The position numbers and the translations under genes were made by a program. DNA of 64,000 nt from Neisseriaceae bacterium JH1-16 (lineage in GTDB: Bacteria > Pseudomonadota > Gammaproteobacteria > Burkholderiales > Chromobacteriaceae), in the NCBI GenBank assembly GCA_025989215.1, contig JAPDNP010000001.1:930001-994000 (forward strand), read 5' to 3'. The notes below the pieces were generated by a model. The model searched no databases and was not told where the DNA came from. It worked only from the letters and a program-made list of their open reading frames with translations. Below, in pieces: positions 26,676 through 38,417 of the stretch (positions within the stretch are counted from its first letter, which is position 1; each line of letters begins with the position of its first letter).

Positions 26676-26816
26676 TATTTCGATTTGTCCGGGCTGACTG
26701 CACTCGTCACGTCACCATGACGTTTCCCGAATGGGCCAGCACTCAAGATTCTTTGTACCGGATTGCATGCCATTTGGCTATGCCGGGCAAGGCCCCCGCG
26801 ACCGACAGCCATGAAA

Positions 26817-26856
26817 AACGGCGCCAAGCCAGCCATGTGGGCTGAGCGGCGCCGTG
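26817..26856 (-). terminator. Terminator of the Lys/His-rich protein gene
   Basis: Stem CGGCGCC/GGCGCCG with an inner AGCC/GGCT pairing, followed on the minus strand by five T. Confidence 0.8.
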
Positions 26857-26878
26857 GTGTAAAACCGTATTAGCGGGT

Positions 26879-27367
26879 TCAGTTCGTCTTGTGCTTCTTG
26901 GCGTGCTTGACCGGCTTGCGGTTGTGGGGCTTGGCCTTATGCTTGGCCGCCTTGGCGTGCTTGGCAGAATGCGCTTTTGGCTTGGCGCCGGCCTTGAGGT
27001 GCGACTTCTTCGCAATGACCTGCTTGGCCTGGTGCTTGGTTTTGCCTGCCTTGGCAGCATGGTGGCTGGCCTTGGTGGCATGGCGCGACTTGGATGCTGC
27101 CTTGCCATGGTGTCGTGTGGCTTTGGCGTGCTTGGCCGAACGGCTCGACGATTTCGTCGCTGCATGATGGCGCTTGGGTGTCACAGCCTGGCTCGGGACC
27201 TGGCTCTGCACAGATTTTGGCGCGATCGTCACCGGAGCGGCCGAGCGCTGCTTGACCGGTCGGGCCGGCTGAAAGTCGCCTGGCAGCGGGGCATCTTCCG
27301 GATCGGCGTGCGCCGGCAGCACCAAGGCAAAGCCGAGCGCCAGCGCCGTTAATAGTTTGAAATGCAT
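26879..27367 (-). CDS. Secreted Lys/His/Ala-rich basic protein
   Basis: 162 residues. Signal peptide (MHFKLLTALALGFALVLPAHA), then a short acidic-proline stretch (DPEDAPLPGDFQPARP), then about 110 residues made almost only of Lys, His, Ala, Ser, Arg and Gln, with short AKHAK / HAAK / KHKAK units like eukaryotic histone H1 tails. Predicted disordered, highly basic and periplasmic or secreted. It might bind nucleic acid, polyanions or metals. Has its own terminator; 163-base divergent gap to the next gene. Confidence 0.75.
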   Translation of the reverse strand: MHFKLLTALALGFALVLPAHADPEDAPLPGDFQPARPVKQRSAAPVTIAPKSVQSQVPSQAVTPKRHHAATKSSSRSAKHAKATRHHGKAASKSRHATKASHHAAKAGKTKHQAKQVIAKKSHLKAGAKPKAHSAKHAKAAKHKAKPHNRKPVKHAKKHKTN

Positions 27368-27529
27368 AAATTAAGCAACCAACTTGGAATAGGACAAAAA
27401 AATAATGGATACCATGTCCATGGTAAGTGTCTGATGCGCTGAATATATTACCTGCAGGGCCCCTCCCGCGATACCTTCCCGCGACAATAGAAGCCCCGAC
27501 GATCACCCCTGAGTGATGGAGCAAGCACC

Positions 27530-28360
27530 ATGTTGAACCCATCCAGACGCGTCTTGCTGAGCGGACTACTACTCATCGCAGTAACCGTCACTGGCTGCGG
27601 GAAGAAGCAAGAAGGCCCCGACGCGGCTGGCGCCAGCGCGCCGTTAGCCAATACCGGCGGAAAGGCATACCTGGTCGGCACCGATGCCGCCTATCCGCCG
27701 TTCGAGTACCAGAACGGCAAGAACGAGGTGGTCGGCTTCACCGTCGACATCCTCAATGCGGTGGCCGCCAAGGGCGGTTTCAAGGTCCGCTACCTCAATA
27801 CCCCGTGGGAGGGGATTTTTGCCACGCTGCAGGAAGGCGATCGGGACATCATCGCATCGTCGGTCACCATCACCGACGAGCGCAAAGAGGACATGGACTT
27901 CTCCGAGCCATACTTCGAAGCGAGCCAGTTGATCATCGTCGGCAAACAACGTGCCGACATCAAAGCCTTGCCGGACCTGAAGGATCTGCGGGTGGCAGTA
28001 CAGACCGGCACCACCGGCGACGAGGCGGTGCAACAGCACCTCGGCAAGACCAACCCGAGGATCAAGCGATTCGACAGCATGCCGCAGGCGCTGAAAGCCT
28101 TGGAGAGCGGTAGCGTCGATGCCGTGGTCGGCGATAACGGCGTGGTGCAGAACTATATGAAGGGCCATGCCGCCAGCTTTGCTACCGTCAACGACCCTCA
28201 GAACTTCCACCCCGAGTTCTACGGCTTTGCCGTGAAGAAGGGTAACCAGGCACTGCTCGATAAGATCGATAAGGGTCTTGAGGCGATCAAGGCCGACGGC
28301 AGCTATGACCGTATCTACCGGAAGTACTTCGGCACCGGCAAACAGCCCAACGCAGGCTAA
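27530..28360 (+). CDS. Amino acid ABC transporter substrate-binding lipoprotein
   Basis: 276 residues. Lipobox LIAVTVTGCGKK, so the protein is anchored. Family 3 solute-binding motifs: LVGTDAAYPPFEYQNGKNEV, GFTVDILNAVAAKGG, SVTITDERKEDMDFSEPYFE and AVQTGTTGDEAVQQHL, as in HisJ/ArtJ/GlnH-like polar amino acid binders. No permease or ATPase gene follows, so it must partner with proteins coded elsewhere. A terminator at 28394-28424 closes the unit. Confidence 0.92.
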   Translation: MLNPSRRVLLSGLLLIAVTVTGCGKKQEGPDAAGASAPLANTGGKAYLVGTDAAYPPFEYQNGKNEVVGFTVDILNAVAAKGGFKVRYLNTPWEGIFATLQEGDRDIIASSVTITDERKEDMDFSEPYFEASQLIIVGKQRADIKALPDLKDLRVAVQTGTTGDEAVQQHLGKTNPRIKRFDSMPQALKALESGSVDAVVGDNGVVQNYMKGHAASFATVNDPQNFHPEFYGFAVKKGNQALLDKIDKGLEAIKADGSYDRIYRKYFGTGKQPNAG

Positions 28361-28393
28361 GCGACACAGGCCGCTTTCGGCCAACTTGCCCTG

Positions 28394-28424
28394 CCGGGCC
28401 CGCTTACGCCGGCCCGGTTTATTT
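28394..28424 (+). terminator. Terminator with adjacent 10-mer repeat
   Basis: Stem CCGGGCC/GGCCCGG followed by TTTATTTTA. A GTTGGCCGAA copy (28376-28385, minus orientation) lies between the stop codon and the stem. Confidence 0.75.
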
Positions 28425-28539
28425 TATGCAAACGGCGAGCGCTGCGGGGCATGCGCAAACCACGCTCATCGCCCTGCGCCAGGGGGGCTGTCGTGATAGA
28501 ATCCATGGCATTTGCCATTGAAAGCAGCCAAGACAACTC

Positions 28540-31229
<2,690 letters not shown>

Positions 31230-31233
<4 letters not shown>

Positions 31234-31706
31234 GTCTGAGCCAGTCACCGGCAAACCCGGCGGTATTCGAGGCATTGCGTGACGTGTTTGTCGGCTTGCC
31301 GCATTGCGTGACGCTGGGCTTCGAGTACGTCGGCAGCGAAGGACGCCTGCCGACGCTGAAGGTCGACTGGCGCGATGACCTGGTCGGCAATCCGAGCACC
31401 GGGGTGATCCACGGCGGGGTAATCACCTCGCTGGTGGACACTACCAGTGCGGTCTCGGTGACGGCCTGCCTACCCCAGTTCGAAACCATTGCCACGCTCG
31501 ATCTGCGCATCGACTATTTGAAGGCCGCCTCACCGGGCCGCACGATCTTCTGCCGGGCCGAATGCTACCGGCTGGCGGGTCAGGTCGCGTTCACCCGGGC
31601 GGTGTGCTTCCATGACAGCCCGGACGACCCGATCGCGCACGGCGTGGCAACGTTCATGCGCGAGTCGAGCCCCTTGCCGATGATTCCGCAGGAGGGCGGG
31701 CAATGA
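31230..31706 (+). CDS. Hotdog-fold thioesterase (PaaI family), first copy
   Basis: 158 residues, ATG overlapping the gyrA stop (ATGA). Core [24 protein letters not shown] carries the HGG block of PaaI/acyl-CoA thioesterases, with [15 protein letters not shown] after it. Probably hydrolyses short or aryl acyl-CoA. Translationally coupled to gyrA and to a second PaaI-like gene; the two may form a heteromer. Confidence 0.88.
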
Positions 31707-32152
31707 GCGAATTCATGGAGCGTTTCTGCCGCCTTCGCGATGAGAAGCGCTATAGCGAGCTGATCGAGGCGATCCCCTACGCCCGGCTGATGGGCGTGGA
31801 GTTCGGCGAGGACGAGCAGGGCGACCTGGTGTTCTGGCTGCCGTTCCACGAACGCAATGTCGGTAACACCGTGTTGCCTGCGTTGCACGGCGGCCTGATC
31901 GGCGGCTTTCTGGAAAACGCCGCGCTGATCCACCTGATGTGGAACCGCGAGTCGCAGGATGCGCCGAAGATCGTCGATTTTTCGCTAGACTACCTGCGTT
32001 CGGGCAAGGCGAAGACCCTGTTCGCCCGCTGCGAGATCACCAAGCAGGGCAAGCGCGTTGCACACGTACTGATTGAAGCCTGGCAGGAAGACCGCGCCAA
32101 ACCCGTTGCAGTGGCACGGGCCCACTTCCTGCTGAGCAGTCCGTCGGCCTAA
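31703..32152 (+). CDS. Hotdog-fold thioesterase (PaaI family), second copy
   Basis: 149 residues, 4-base overlap with the previous gene. VLPALHGGLIGGFLENAALI gives the HGG block and KIVDFSLDYLRSGKAKTLFA the following strand. It diverges strongly from the first copy, so this is an old duplication or a paired subunit. Substrate unknown. Confidence 0.85.
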   Translation: MSEFMERFCRLRDEKRYSELIEAIPYARLMGVEFGEDEQGDLVFWLPFHERNVGNTVLPALHGGLIGGFLENAALIHLMWNRESQDAPKIVDFSLDYLRSGKAKTLFARCEITKQGKRVAHVLIEAWQEDRAKPVAVARAHFLLSSPSA

Positions 32153-32236
32153 GTGCCGCCGGACGGGTGGCGGCGTCCCGAAGAGCGCCCAGCCCGACCA
32201 AGGATTCTGCAAGAACAAAGAGACAAAGGGATGGTC

Positions 32237-33325
32237 ATGGCCAAGGTTTACAACTTTTCCGCAGGTCCCGCCGTATTGCCGCACGCCGTGCTGGCCGAGG
32301 CCCAGAGCGAGCTGCTCGACTGGCACGGCTCCGGCATGTCGGTGATGGAAATGAGCCATCGCGGCAAGGAGTTCATGCAGATCGTGCACGAAGCCGAGCA
32401 GGATCTGCGTTCGCTGCTGCACATTCCGGATAACTACAAGGTGCTGTTCCTGCAGGGCGGCGCCAGTCTGCAGTTTGCGATGCTGCCGCTCAACCTGCTG
32501 GGCGACAAGAAGAGCGTCGACATCGTCGACACCGGACACTGGTCGAAACTGGCGATCAAGGAAGCACGCCGCTACAGCGAAGTGCACGTCGTCGCCAGCA
32601 GCGAGGATCGCCAATACCTGTACGTGCCGGCCGAAGACACCTGGCAACGCGACCCGAATGCCGCCTACCTGCACTACACCTCGAACGAAACCATCGGCGG
32701 CCTGCAGTTCCCGTCCATTCCGAGCAGCCTGCCCGGAGTGCCCTTGGTGTGTGACATGTCGAGCGACTTCCTGTCGCGCGAAATCGACGTGTCCCAGTTC
32801 GGACTGATCTACGCCGGTGCCCAGAAGAACATCGGCCCGTCCGGCCTGACCGTGGTCATCGTGCGCGAAGACCTGCTCGGTCACGCCCAGGCGGACACGC
32901 CGACGATGCTGAACTATCAGGTGCACGCCGACGCCGACTCGATGTACAACACTCCGGGCACCTACCCGATCTACATCGCGGGCCTGGTGTTCAAGTGGCT
33001 GAAGGAGCACGGCGGCGTCAACGCGATGGCGGCCCGCAACGACGAGAAGGCCGGCCTGCTGTATCACGCCATCGATTCCAGCGACGGCTTCTACACGAGC
33101 CCGGTCGACACGGCGTTCCGCTCGAAGATGAACGTGGTGTTCCGCCTGAAAGACGAGTCGCTCGACGAAACCTTCCTGTCCGAAGCCAAGAAGAACGGCC
33201 TGGTGCAGCTGAAAGGTCACCGCGCACTGGGCGGCATGCGCGCGTCGATCTACAACGCGATGCCGATCGAGGGCGTGAAGGCACTGGTGCACTTCATGCA
33301 GGAATTCGCCCGCCAGCACAGCTGA
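32237..33325 (+). CDS. serC: Phosphoserine aminotransferase
   Basis: 362 residues, exactly the E. coli length. ATG 32237 fits AAAGGG at 32225-32230 and the family start MAKVYNFSAGPAVLP; ATG 32231 is also in frame. Makes 3-phosphoserine from 3-phosphohydroxypyruvate and glutamate, and also serves pyridoxal phosphate synthesis. Active-site parts: GGASLQFAMLPLN, HYTSNETIGGLQF, and YAGAQKNIGPSGLTVVIVRE with the PLP lysine. Place between gyrA and pheA is common in proteobacteria. A terminator follows. Confidence 0.97.
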   Translation: MAKVYNFSAGPAVLPHAVLAEAQSELLDWHGSGMSVMEMSHRGKEFMQIVHEAEQDLRSLLHIPDNYKVLFLQGGASLQFAMLPLNLLGDKKSVDIVDTGHWSKLAIKEARRYSEVHVVASSEDRQYLYVPAEDTWQRDPNAAYLHYTSNETIGGLQFPSIPSSLPGVPLVCDMSSDFLSREIDVSQFGLIYAGAQKNIGPSGLTVVIVREDLLGHAQADTPTMLNYQVHADADSMYNTPGTYPIYIAGLVFKWLKEHGGVNAMAARNDEKAGLLYHAIDSSDGFYTSPVDTAFRSKMNVVFRLKDESLDETFLSEAKKNGLVQLKGHRALGGMRASIYNAMPIEGVKALVHFMQEFARQHS

Positions 33326-33346
33326 GCTAGCGCTTTTACCCCTGTG

Positions 33347-33369
33347 AACCCCGCCTCTGGCGGGGTTTT
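33347..33369 (+). terminator. serC terminator
   Basis: Stem AACCCCGCC / GGCGGGGTT with loop TCT and a run of T; 21 bases after the stop codon. Confidence 0.9.
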
Positions 33370-33440
33370 TGCATTCGGGATTGCCTGGACCAGGCGATGC
33401 CATTAGGCTAATGGCATCACCCTCAACACCGCCTTCAGCC

Positions 33441-34643
33441 ATGGACTCCACCCTCAAACACCTGCTGCTGGCCGGCGGCCTGATCGTCTCGCTCAGTATG
33501 GGCATCCGCCACGGTTTTGGTTTCTTCATGCCGCCGATGACCGGCGCATTCGGCTGGAACCGCGAGGCATTCGCGCTGGCGCTGGGGCTGCAGAATCTGC
33601 TGTGGGGCGCTGCCCAGCCGTTCGCCGGAGCACTGTCCGACCGCTTCGGGCCGGGCAGAGTACTCGGCGTCGGCGCGTTGCTCTACGCGGCGGGATTAGC
33701 GCTGATGACGGTGTCGGCGACACCGGGTCTGTTTGCCCTATCCGCCGGTGTGCTGATCGGGCTGGCACTGTCCGGCACCACCTATAGCGTCATCTTCGGT
33801 GTGATCGGCCGCGTGGCGCCGCCGGCCTACCGCTCCCGCGCCATGGGACTGACCGCCGCGGCGGGTTCCTTCGGCCAGTTTGCGATGGTACCGCTGGAAC
33901 GCGGCCTGATCGACGGGCTGGGCTGGCTGCCGGCCCTCTTGATCCTGGCGGTATGTGCGCTGCTGATCGTCCCGGCGGCCCGACCGTTGGCCAAACTGGA
34001 TGCCGCCCGCACTCATGCCCACCACCAGAACTGGTTGGGCGAAATGCGTCGCGCCTTCAGCGAGGCCTGGCGACAACGCGACTTTCGCCTGTTGATGGCG
34101 GGTTACTTCGTCTGCGGTTTTCAGGTGGTATTCATCGGCGTGCATCTGCCAGCCTATCTGCGTGACCACGGCTTCTCCGGCGGCACCGCCAGCCTGGCAC
34201 TGGCCCTGATCGGCCTGTTCAACATCTTCGGCACCTATACCGCGGGCGAGTTAGGCAACCGCTTCGCCAAGCCGCGCCTGCTCTCAGGCATCTACATCAC
34301 TCGCAGCGTGGTGATCGCGCTGTTCCTGCTGCTGCCGCTATCCTCGCTATCGGTGGGTCTGTTCGCCGCAGCAATCGGCTTTCTGTGGCTGTCCACCGTA
34401 CCGCTGACCAACGGGGTGCTGATCAACCAGTTCGGCCCGACCCATCTTGGACTGCTCTCCGGCGCGGTGTTCTTTTCACACCAAATCGGCAGCTTCCTCG
34501 GCGTTTGGCTGGGCGGCCTGATCTACGATCGCACCGGCAATTACGACCTGGTATGGGCGCTTACCATCTTGCTGGGCGTACTGGCCGCCTTGGTCAACCT
34601 GCCGATTCGCGAGACGGTAGCGACCGCACGGGCACCGGCATGA
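33441..34643 (+). CDS. MFS transporter (monocarboxylate/oxalate-type)
   Basis: 400 residues from ATG 33441, twelve predicted membrane segments. SMGIRHGFGFFMPPMTGAFG at the start and GALSDRFGPGRVLGVGALLY between TM2 and TM3 are features of the MFS group that includes monocarboxylate carriers. Cytoplasmic loop around residues 190-220. Substrate unknown. Followed by a 38-residue membrane peptide with ATGA overlap and a methyltransferase, probably one transcript. Confidence 0.85.
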   Translation: MDSTLKHLLLAGGLIVSLSMGIRHGFGFFMPPMTGAFGWNREAFALALGLQNLLWGAAQPFAGALSDRFGPGRVLGVGALLYAAGLALMTVSATPGLFALSAGVLIGLALSGTTYSVIFGVIGRVAPPAYRSRAMGLTAAAGSFGQFAMVPLERGLIDGLGWLPALLILAVCALLIVPAARPLAKLDAARTHAHHQNWLGEMRRAFSEAWRQRDFRLLMAGYFVCGFQVVFIGVHLPAYLRDHGFSGGTASLALALIGLFNIFGTYTAGELGNRFAKPRLLSGIYITRSVVIALFLLLPLSSLSVGLFAAAIGFLWLSTVPLTNGVLINQFGPTHLGLLSGAVFFSHQIGSFLGVWLGGLIYDRTGNYDLVWALTILLGVLAALVNLPIRETVATARAPA

Positions 34644-34756
34644 AGCGCCTGCTCGGCCTCGCTCTGCTGGCCGTGCTGCTGATCGGCATCGTCGCGGCCT
34701 ACCTCGACCCCGCATTCAAACTCACCGTCTCCAATCTGACGGCGATGTGCTTCTAG
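34640..34756 (+). CDS. 38-residue single-span membrane peptide
   Basis: ATG overlaps the MFS stop (ATGA). One strongly hydrophobic helix (LLGLALLAVLLIGIVAAYL) after MKR and a short polar tail DPAFKLTVSNLTAMCF. An AGGAGA for the next gene follows 1 base after the stop. Overlap and composition favour a real gene translated with the transporter, perhaps an accessory subunit, but no family is recognised. Confidence 0.55.
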   Translation: MKRLLGLALLAVLLIGIVAAYLDPAFKLTVSNLTAMCF

Positions 34757-34765
34757 GAGAACACC

Positions 34766-35356
34766 ATGCTGAGCCCTAAGCTGCTGGCAGACCTACACTC
34801 ACTCTGGCTGGAGGGCGAGCAGCACGATGCCGCCACTCAAGAGCGCCGCGAACGGCGACTCAACATCACTCCCGATACCGGCCACCTCCTCTACCAGTTG
34901 GCGCGCAGCAGCCAGGCACGACGCATCGTCGAGATCGGTACCTCGAACGGCTATTCGACGTTGTGGCTGGCACTGGCGGCTCGCGCCAACCAAGGGCTAG
35001 TGCAGACGCTCGACATCCTCGCCGAGAAGCAGCGGCAAGCCGCGGCCAATCTGGCCCGTTTCGACTTGAGCAAACAGGTAGAACTGATCTGCACCGACGC
35101 GCTTGCCTGGCTGACCGATGCGCCGCTTTATAGCGCCGATTTGGTATTTCTTGATGCAGAGCGCACCCTTTACCCCGCTTATTGGCCACATCTTCAACGC
35201 ATTCTCTCCCCGGGCGCACTCCTGGTGATGGACAACGCCCAGTCGCATCCCGACGAGTGTCGGCCTTTCGTAACCGAGGTGCTTGCGACGCCGGGCTATC
35301 TCGCCGAAACTTATGCGATCGGAAAAGGCCAGCTTGTGATTTTGAAAGACTGTTAA
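34766..35356 (+). CDS. O-methyltransferase family 3 protein
   Basis: 196 residues, AGGAG 8 bases before ATG. SAM-binding motif I RIVEIGTSNGYSTLWLALAA, motif SADLVFLDAER and PGALLVMDNAQSH are typical of the catechol/caffeoyl-CoA O-methyltransferase fold. The metal-binding acidic residues appear partly kept. Substrate unknown. Ends one base before the pheA start. Confidence 0.85.
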   Translation: MLSPKLLADLHSLWLEGEQHDAATQERRERRLNITPDTGHLLYQLARSSQARRIVEIGTSNGYSTLWLALAARANQGLVQTLDILAEKQRQAAANLARFDLSKQVELICTDALAWLTDAPLYSADLVFLDAERTLYPAYWPHLQRILSPGALLVMDNAQSHPDECRPFVTEVLATPGYLAETYAIGKGQLVILKDC

Positions 35357-35357
35357 C

Positions 35358-36431
35358 GTGTCAGAACAACTCCTGAAGCAACACCGCGACGCGATCGACC
35401 ATATCGACGCGACCATCCTGAAACTGCTCAACGAACGTGCCGAACACGCCCGCCAGATCGGCGAGATCAAAGGCGGCGGCGTCGTCTACCGCCCGGAGCG
35501 CGAGGCGCAGGTGCTCGCCCGCATCAAGTCGCTCAACCCGGGGCCGCTCGCCGGCGAATCGGTGGCGCGACTGTTCCGCGAGATCATGTCCGAGTGCCTG
35601 GCGCTGGAGAAACCGCTGTCCATCGCCTATCTGGGCCCGGAAGGCACCTTCAGCCAACTCGCCGCGACCAAGCATTTCGGCCATGCCGCCCACGGCGTCG
35701 CCTGCTCGTCGATCGACGAGGCGTTCCGCCTGGTCGAATCGCGCACCCTCGACTATGTGGTCGCGCCGGTGGAGAACTCCACCGAGGGCGCGGTTGGCCG
35801 CACCCTCGACCTAATGATCGCCAGTCCGCTGAAGATCTGCGGCGAGGTGGTGCTGCGCATCCATCACCACTTGCTGCGCTCGGTCGCCACCACCGACGGC
35901 ATCCGCCGCGTCTATTCGCACGCGCAGTCGCTGTCGCAGTGCCACGAATGGCTGAACAAGAACCTGCCGGCCGACGTCGAGCGCATCTCGGTGGCGAGCA
36001 ATGCCGAAGCGGCGCGCCTGGCCAGCCTCGACCCGGCCGCGGCGGCAATCGCCGGCCAGTCGGCAGCCGAACGATTCGGCCTGACCAAGTTGGCCGAAAG
36101 CATCGAAGACGAGCCGAACAACACCACCCGTTTCCTGGTGCTCGGCCACCAAGACGTCACCCCGAGCGGCAACGACAAGACCTCGATCGTGGTCTCGGCG
36201 CCGAACCGTCCGGGCGCGGTGCACTCGCTGCTCGCGCCGGTGGCCGATAACGGCGTGTCGATGACCAAGTTCGAATCACGCCCGTCGCGCGTCGGCCTGG
36301 GCGATTATGTGTTCTTCATCGACATGGAAGGGCACCGCACCGACGCGAACATCGCGGCGGCGCTGCAAGGCCTGGCCGACAAGACCGCCTACCTGAAAGT
36401 GCTTGGCTCCTATCCGGTTGCCGTTCTGTAA
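35358..36431 (+). CDS. pheA: Bifunctional chorismate mutase / prephenate dehydratase
   Basis: 357 residues from GTG 35358. Residues 1-85: AroQ-type chorismate mutase (LLKQHRDAIDHIDATILKLL, YRPEREAQVLARI). About 88-265: prephenate dehydratase (SIAYLGPEGTFSQLAA, VVAPVENSTEGAVGRTLDLM, NNTTRFLVLG with the catalytic Thr). End: ACT domain for phenylalanine feedback (RPGAVHSLLAPVADNGVSMT, ESRPS). Leads chorismate to phenylpyruvate. Carries a 10-mer repeat copy at 36089. Confidence 0.97.
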   Translation: MSEQLLKQHRDAIDHIDATILKLLNERAEHARQIGEIKGGGVVYRPEREAQVLARIKSLNPGPLAGESVARLFREIMSECLALEKPLSIAYLGPEGTFSQLAATKHFGHAAHGVACSSIDEAFRLVESRTLDYVVAPVENSTEGAVGRTLDLMIASPLKICGEVVLRIHHHLLRSVATTDGIRRVYSHAQSLSQCHEWLNKNLPADVERISVASNAEAARLASLDPAAAAIAGQSAAERFGLTKLAESIEDEPNNTTRFLVLGHQDVTPSGNDKTSIVVSAPNRPGAVHSLLAPVADNGVSMTKFESRPSRVGLGDYVFFIDMEGHRTDANIAAALQGLADKTAYLKVLGSYPVAVL

Positions 36432-36510
36432 GGCCGCCACGAGCGGCACTCGGACCGGCCTCTCGGCCCAGCCGTCACGACCGGTCCAAACTGTCCGAAA
36501 GAACCCAGCA

Positions 36511-37101
36511 ATGCGTGAATTGAAAGCAGTTTGTGTATTTTGCGGCTCCAACTACGGTGCCGCACCCGAGTATGAAGCCGGCGCCCGGGCATTTGGCCGA
36601 TTGTTGGCCGAAACCGGTCGCACCCTGGTATATGGCGGAGGCAAAGTCGGCCTGATGGGCGCGGTGGCCGACGCCGCGCTGGAAGCGGGCGGGAAGGTGA
36701 TCGGCGTAATCCCGACCTTCCTGAAGGACAAGGAACTGGCCCACCCGGGGCTGACCGAGTTAATCGTGGTCGGCAGCATGCACGAGCGCAAGGCCAAGAT
36801 GGAGCAGCTGTCCGACGCCTTCGCCTGTCTGCCGGGCGGCCTGGGCACCTATGAAGAGATGTTCGAGATTCTATCGTGGGCACAGCTGGGCATGCACGAG
36901 AAGCCGGTTGGCGTGCTTAACACCACCGGTTTCTATCAGCCGTTGCTGACTATGCTCGACAGCACCGCAGCGGCCGGCTTCATGCACGAGAAGAACCGCT
37001 CGCTGCTGGTCGCCGGCGATGACGCGGCCTCACTGCTCGCCGCGCTGGACAATTACCGTCCGATCCACGCCAGCAAGTGGCTGGAACGTTCCGCGACCTG
37101 A
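36511..37101 (+). CDS. LOG family protein (cytokinin riboside 5'-monophosphate phosphoribohydrolase type)
   Basis: 196 residues from ATG 36511. VCVFCGSNYGAAPEYEAGAR and LVYGGGKVGLMGAVADAAL, then the signature CLPGGLGTYEEMFEILSWAQ (PGGxGTxxE). Members release free bases from nucleoside monophosphates; the bacterial physiological role is often unclear. Sits between pheA and hisC with gaps of 79 bases each side. Repeat copy at 36603. Confidence 0.93.
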   Translation: MRELKAVCVFCGSNYGAAPEYEAGARAFGRLLAETGRTLVYGGGKVGLMGAVADAALEAGGKVIGVIPTFLKDKELAHPGLTELIVVGSMHERKAKMEQLSDAFACLPGGLGTYEEMFEILSWAQLGMHEKPVGVLNTTGFYQPLLTMLDSTAAAGFMHEKNRSLLVAGDDAASLLAALDNYRPIHASKWLERSAT

Positions 37102-37180
37102 GCCGGACGCTCACAAGCCCACTGGCCGCTGTGGCTAGATACCGCCAAGGCCCGAACCGATAAGAGAAATAGAGGAAAAC

Positions 37181-38278
37181 ATGTCCCTGAGCCGCACAGC
37201 TCCCGACTATATCCGCGCCATCGCCCCGTACATCCCGGGTAAGCCGGTCGCCGAACTGGCCCGTGAATTCGGCTTGGCCGAAGAGAGCATCGTCAAGCTC
37301 GCCTCCAACGAGAACCCACTCGGCCTGCCGCCGAAGGCGCGTGCCGCGCTGGAGGCTGCCGTCGATGAACTGGCCCGCTACCCGGACGGCAACGCCTTCG
37401 ACCTCAAGTCGGCCATCGGCTCCAAGTTCGGGCTGTCTCTGGACCAACTGGTGCTGGGTAACGGCTCGAACGACATTCTGGAACTGGCCGCGCGCACCTT
37501 CCTGGCACCGGGCTGCAGCGCAGTGTTCTCGCAATATGCGTTCGCCGTCTACCCGCTGGCCATCCAGGCGGTTGGGGCGACTCCGATTGAAGTGAAGGCA
37601 CGCGACTACGGTCACGACCTCGATGCGATGCTGGCGGCGATCCGTCCGGATACCCGCATCGTGTTCCTTGCCAACCCGAACAATCCGACCGGCACGCTGA
37701 TCAAGCCGGGCGCACTGCTGGAATTCCTTGAGGCGGTGCCGGAGCAGGTGCTGGTGGTACTCGACGAGGCCTATACCGAATTCCTGCCGTGCGAACTGGC
37801 GTCGGACAGTCTGGGCTGGCTGAAGCGCTTCCCGAACCTGCTGGTTTCGCGCACCTTCTCGAAGGCTTACGGCTTGGCCGGCCTGCGTGTCGGCTTCGCC
37901 GCCGCCCACCCGGATGTAGCCGAACTGATGAACCGGGTACGCCAGCCGTTCAACGTCAACAGCCTGGCTCAAGCCGCCGCCTGCGGCGCGCTGGCCGACG
38001 ACCAGTTCCTCGCCGAATCGGTACGCATCAACAGCGAAGGCATGAAGCAGATCACCGGCGCGCTGGAACGCCTCGGCCTGCCGTACATTCCGTCCTACGG
38101 CAACTTCGTGACCTTCCACGTCGGCGACGCGAAGGCACTGAACCTACACTTCCTGAAGAACGGCGTGATCGTGCGCCCGCTGGCGAGCTACAACATGCCG
38201 AACAGCCTGCGCGTCAGCATCGGCCTGCCGGAAGAGAACGCCCGTTTCATCGAGGTACTCGAAGCAGCACTCGGCTGA
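37181..38278 (+). CDS. hisC: Histidinol-phosphate aminotransferase
   Basis: 365 residues. Start AGGA before ATG 37181. Class II aminotransferase fold: ASNENPLGLPPKARAALEAA, FLANPNNPTGT, VLDEAYTEF, and VSRTFSKAYGLAGLRVGFA with the PLP lysine. In gyrA-serC-pheA blocks this HisC2 type often acts on aromatic amino acids as well, which fits its place between pheA and DAHP synthase. Confidence 0.95.
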   Translation: MSLSRTAPDYIRAIAPYIPGKPVAELAREFGLAEESIVKLASNENPLGLPPKARAALEAAVDELARYPDGNAFDLKSAIGSKFGLSLDQLVLGNGSNDILELAARTFLAPGCSAVFSQYAFAVYPLAIQAVGATPIEVKARDYGHDLDAMLAAIRPDTRIVFLANPNNPTGTLIKPGALLEFLEAVPEQVLVVLDEAYTEFLPCELASDSLGWLKRFPNLLVSRTFSKAYGLAGLRVGFAAAHPDVAELMNRVRQPFNVNSLAQAAACGALADDQFLAESVRINSEGMKQITGALERLGLPYIPSYGNFVTFHVGDAKALNLHFLKNGVIVRPLASYNMPNSLRVSIGLPEENARFIEVLEAALG

Positions 38279-38417
38279 GCCGTTTCGTCGACCGACAACC
38301 TGACCCATCGAGCCGGCTGCTATCCCATGCGACCGGCTTGTTCGCCTTTTACGGCGCGTGTCGTCAGCCGGCTTTACCGAGCCGATTGACGACACGCTCT
38401 AACACCAGGAAAGCCGC

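Noticed and set aside
31985-33529. 514-codon antisense frame over serC
   Set aside because: Shadow of serC; composition rich in His, Arg and Val as in other shadows.
36980-38119. 379-codon antisense frame over hisC
   Set aside because: Shadow of hisC for the same reasons.
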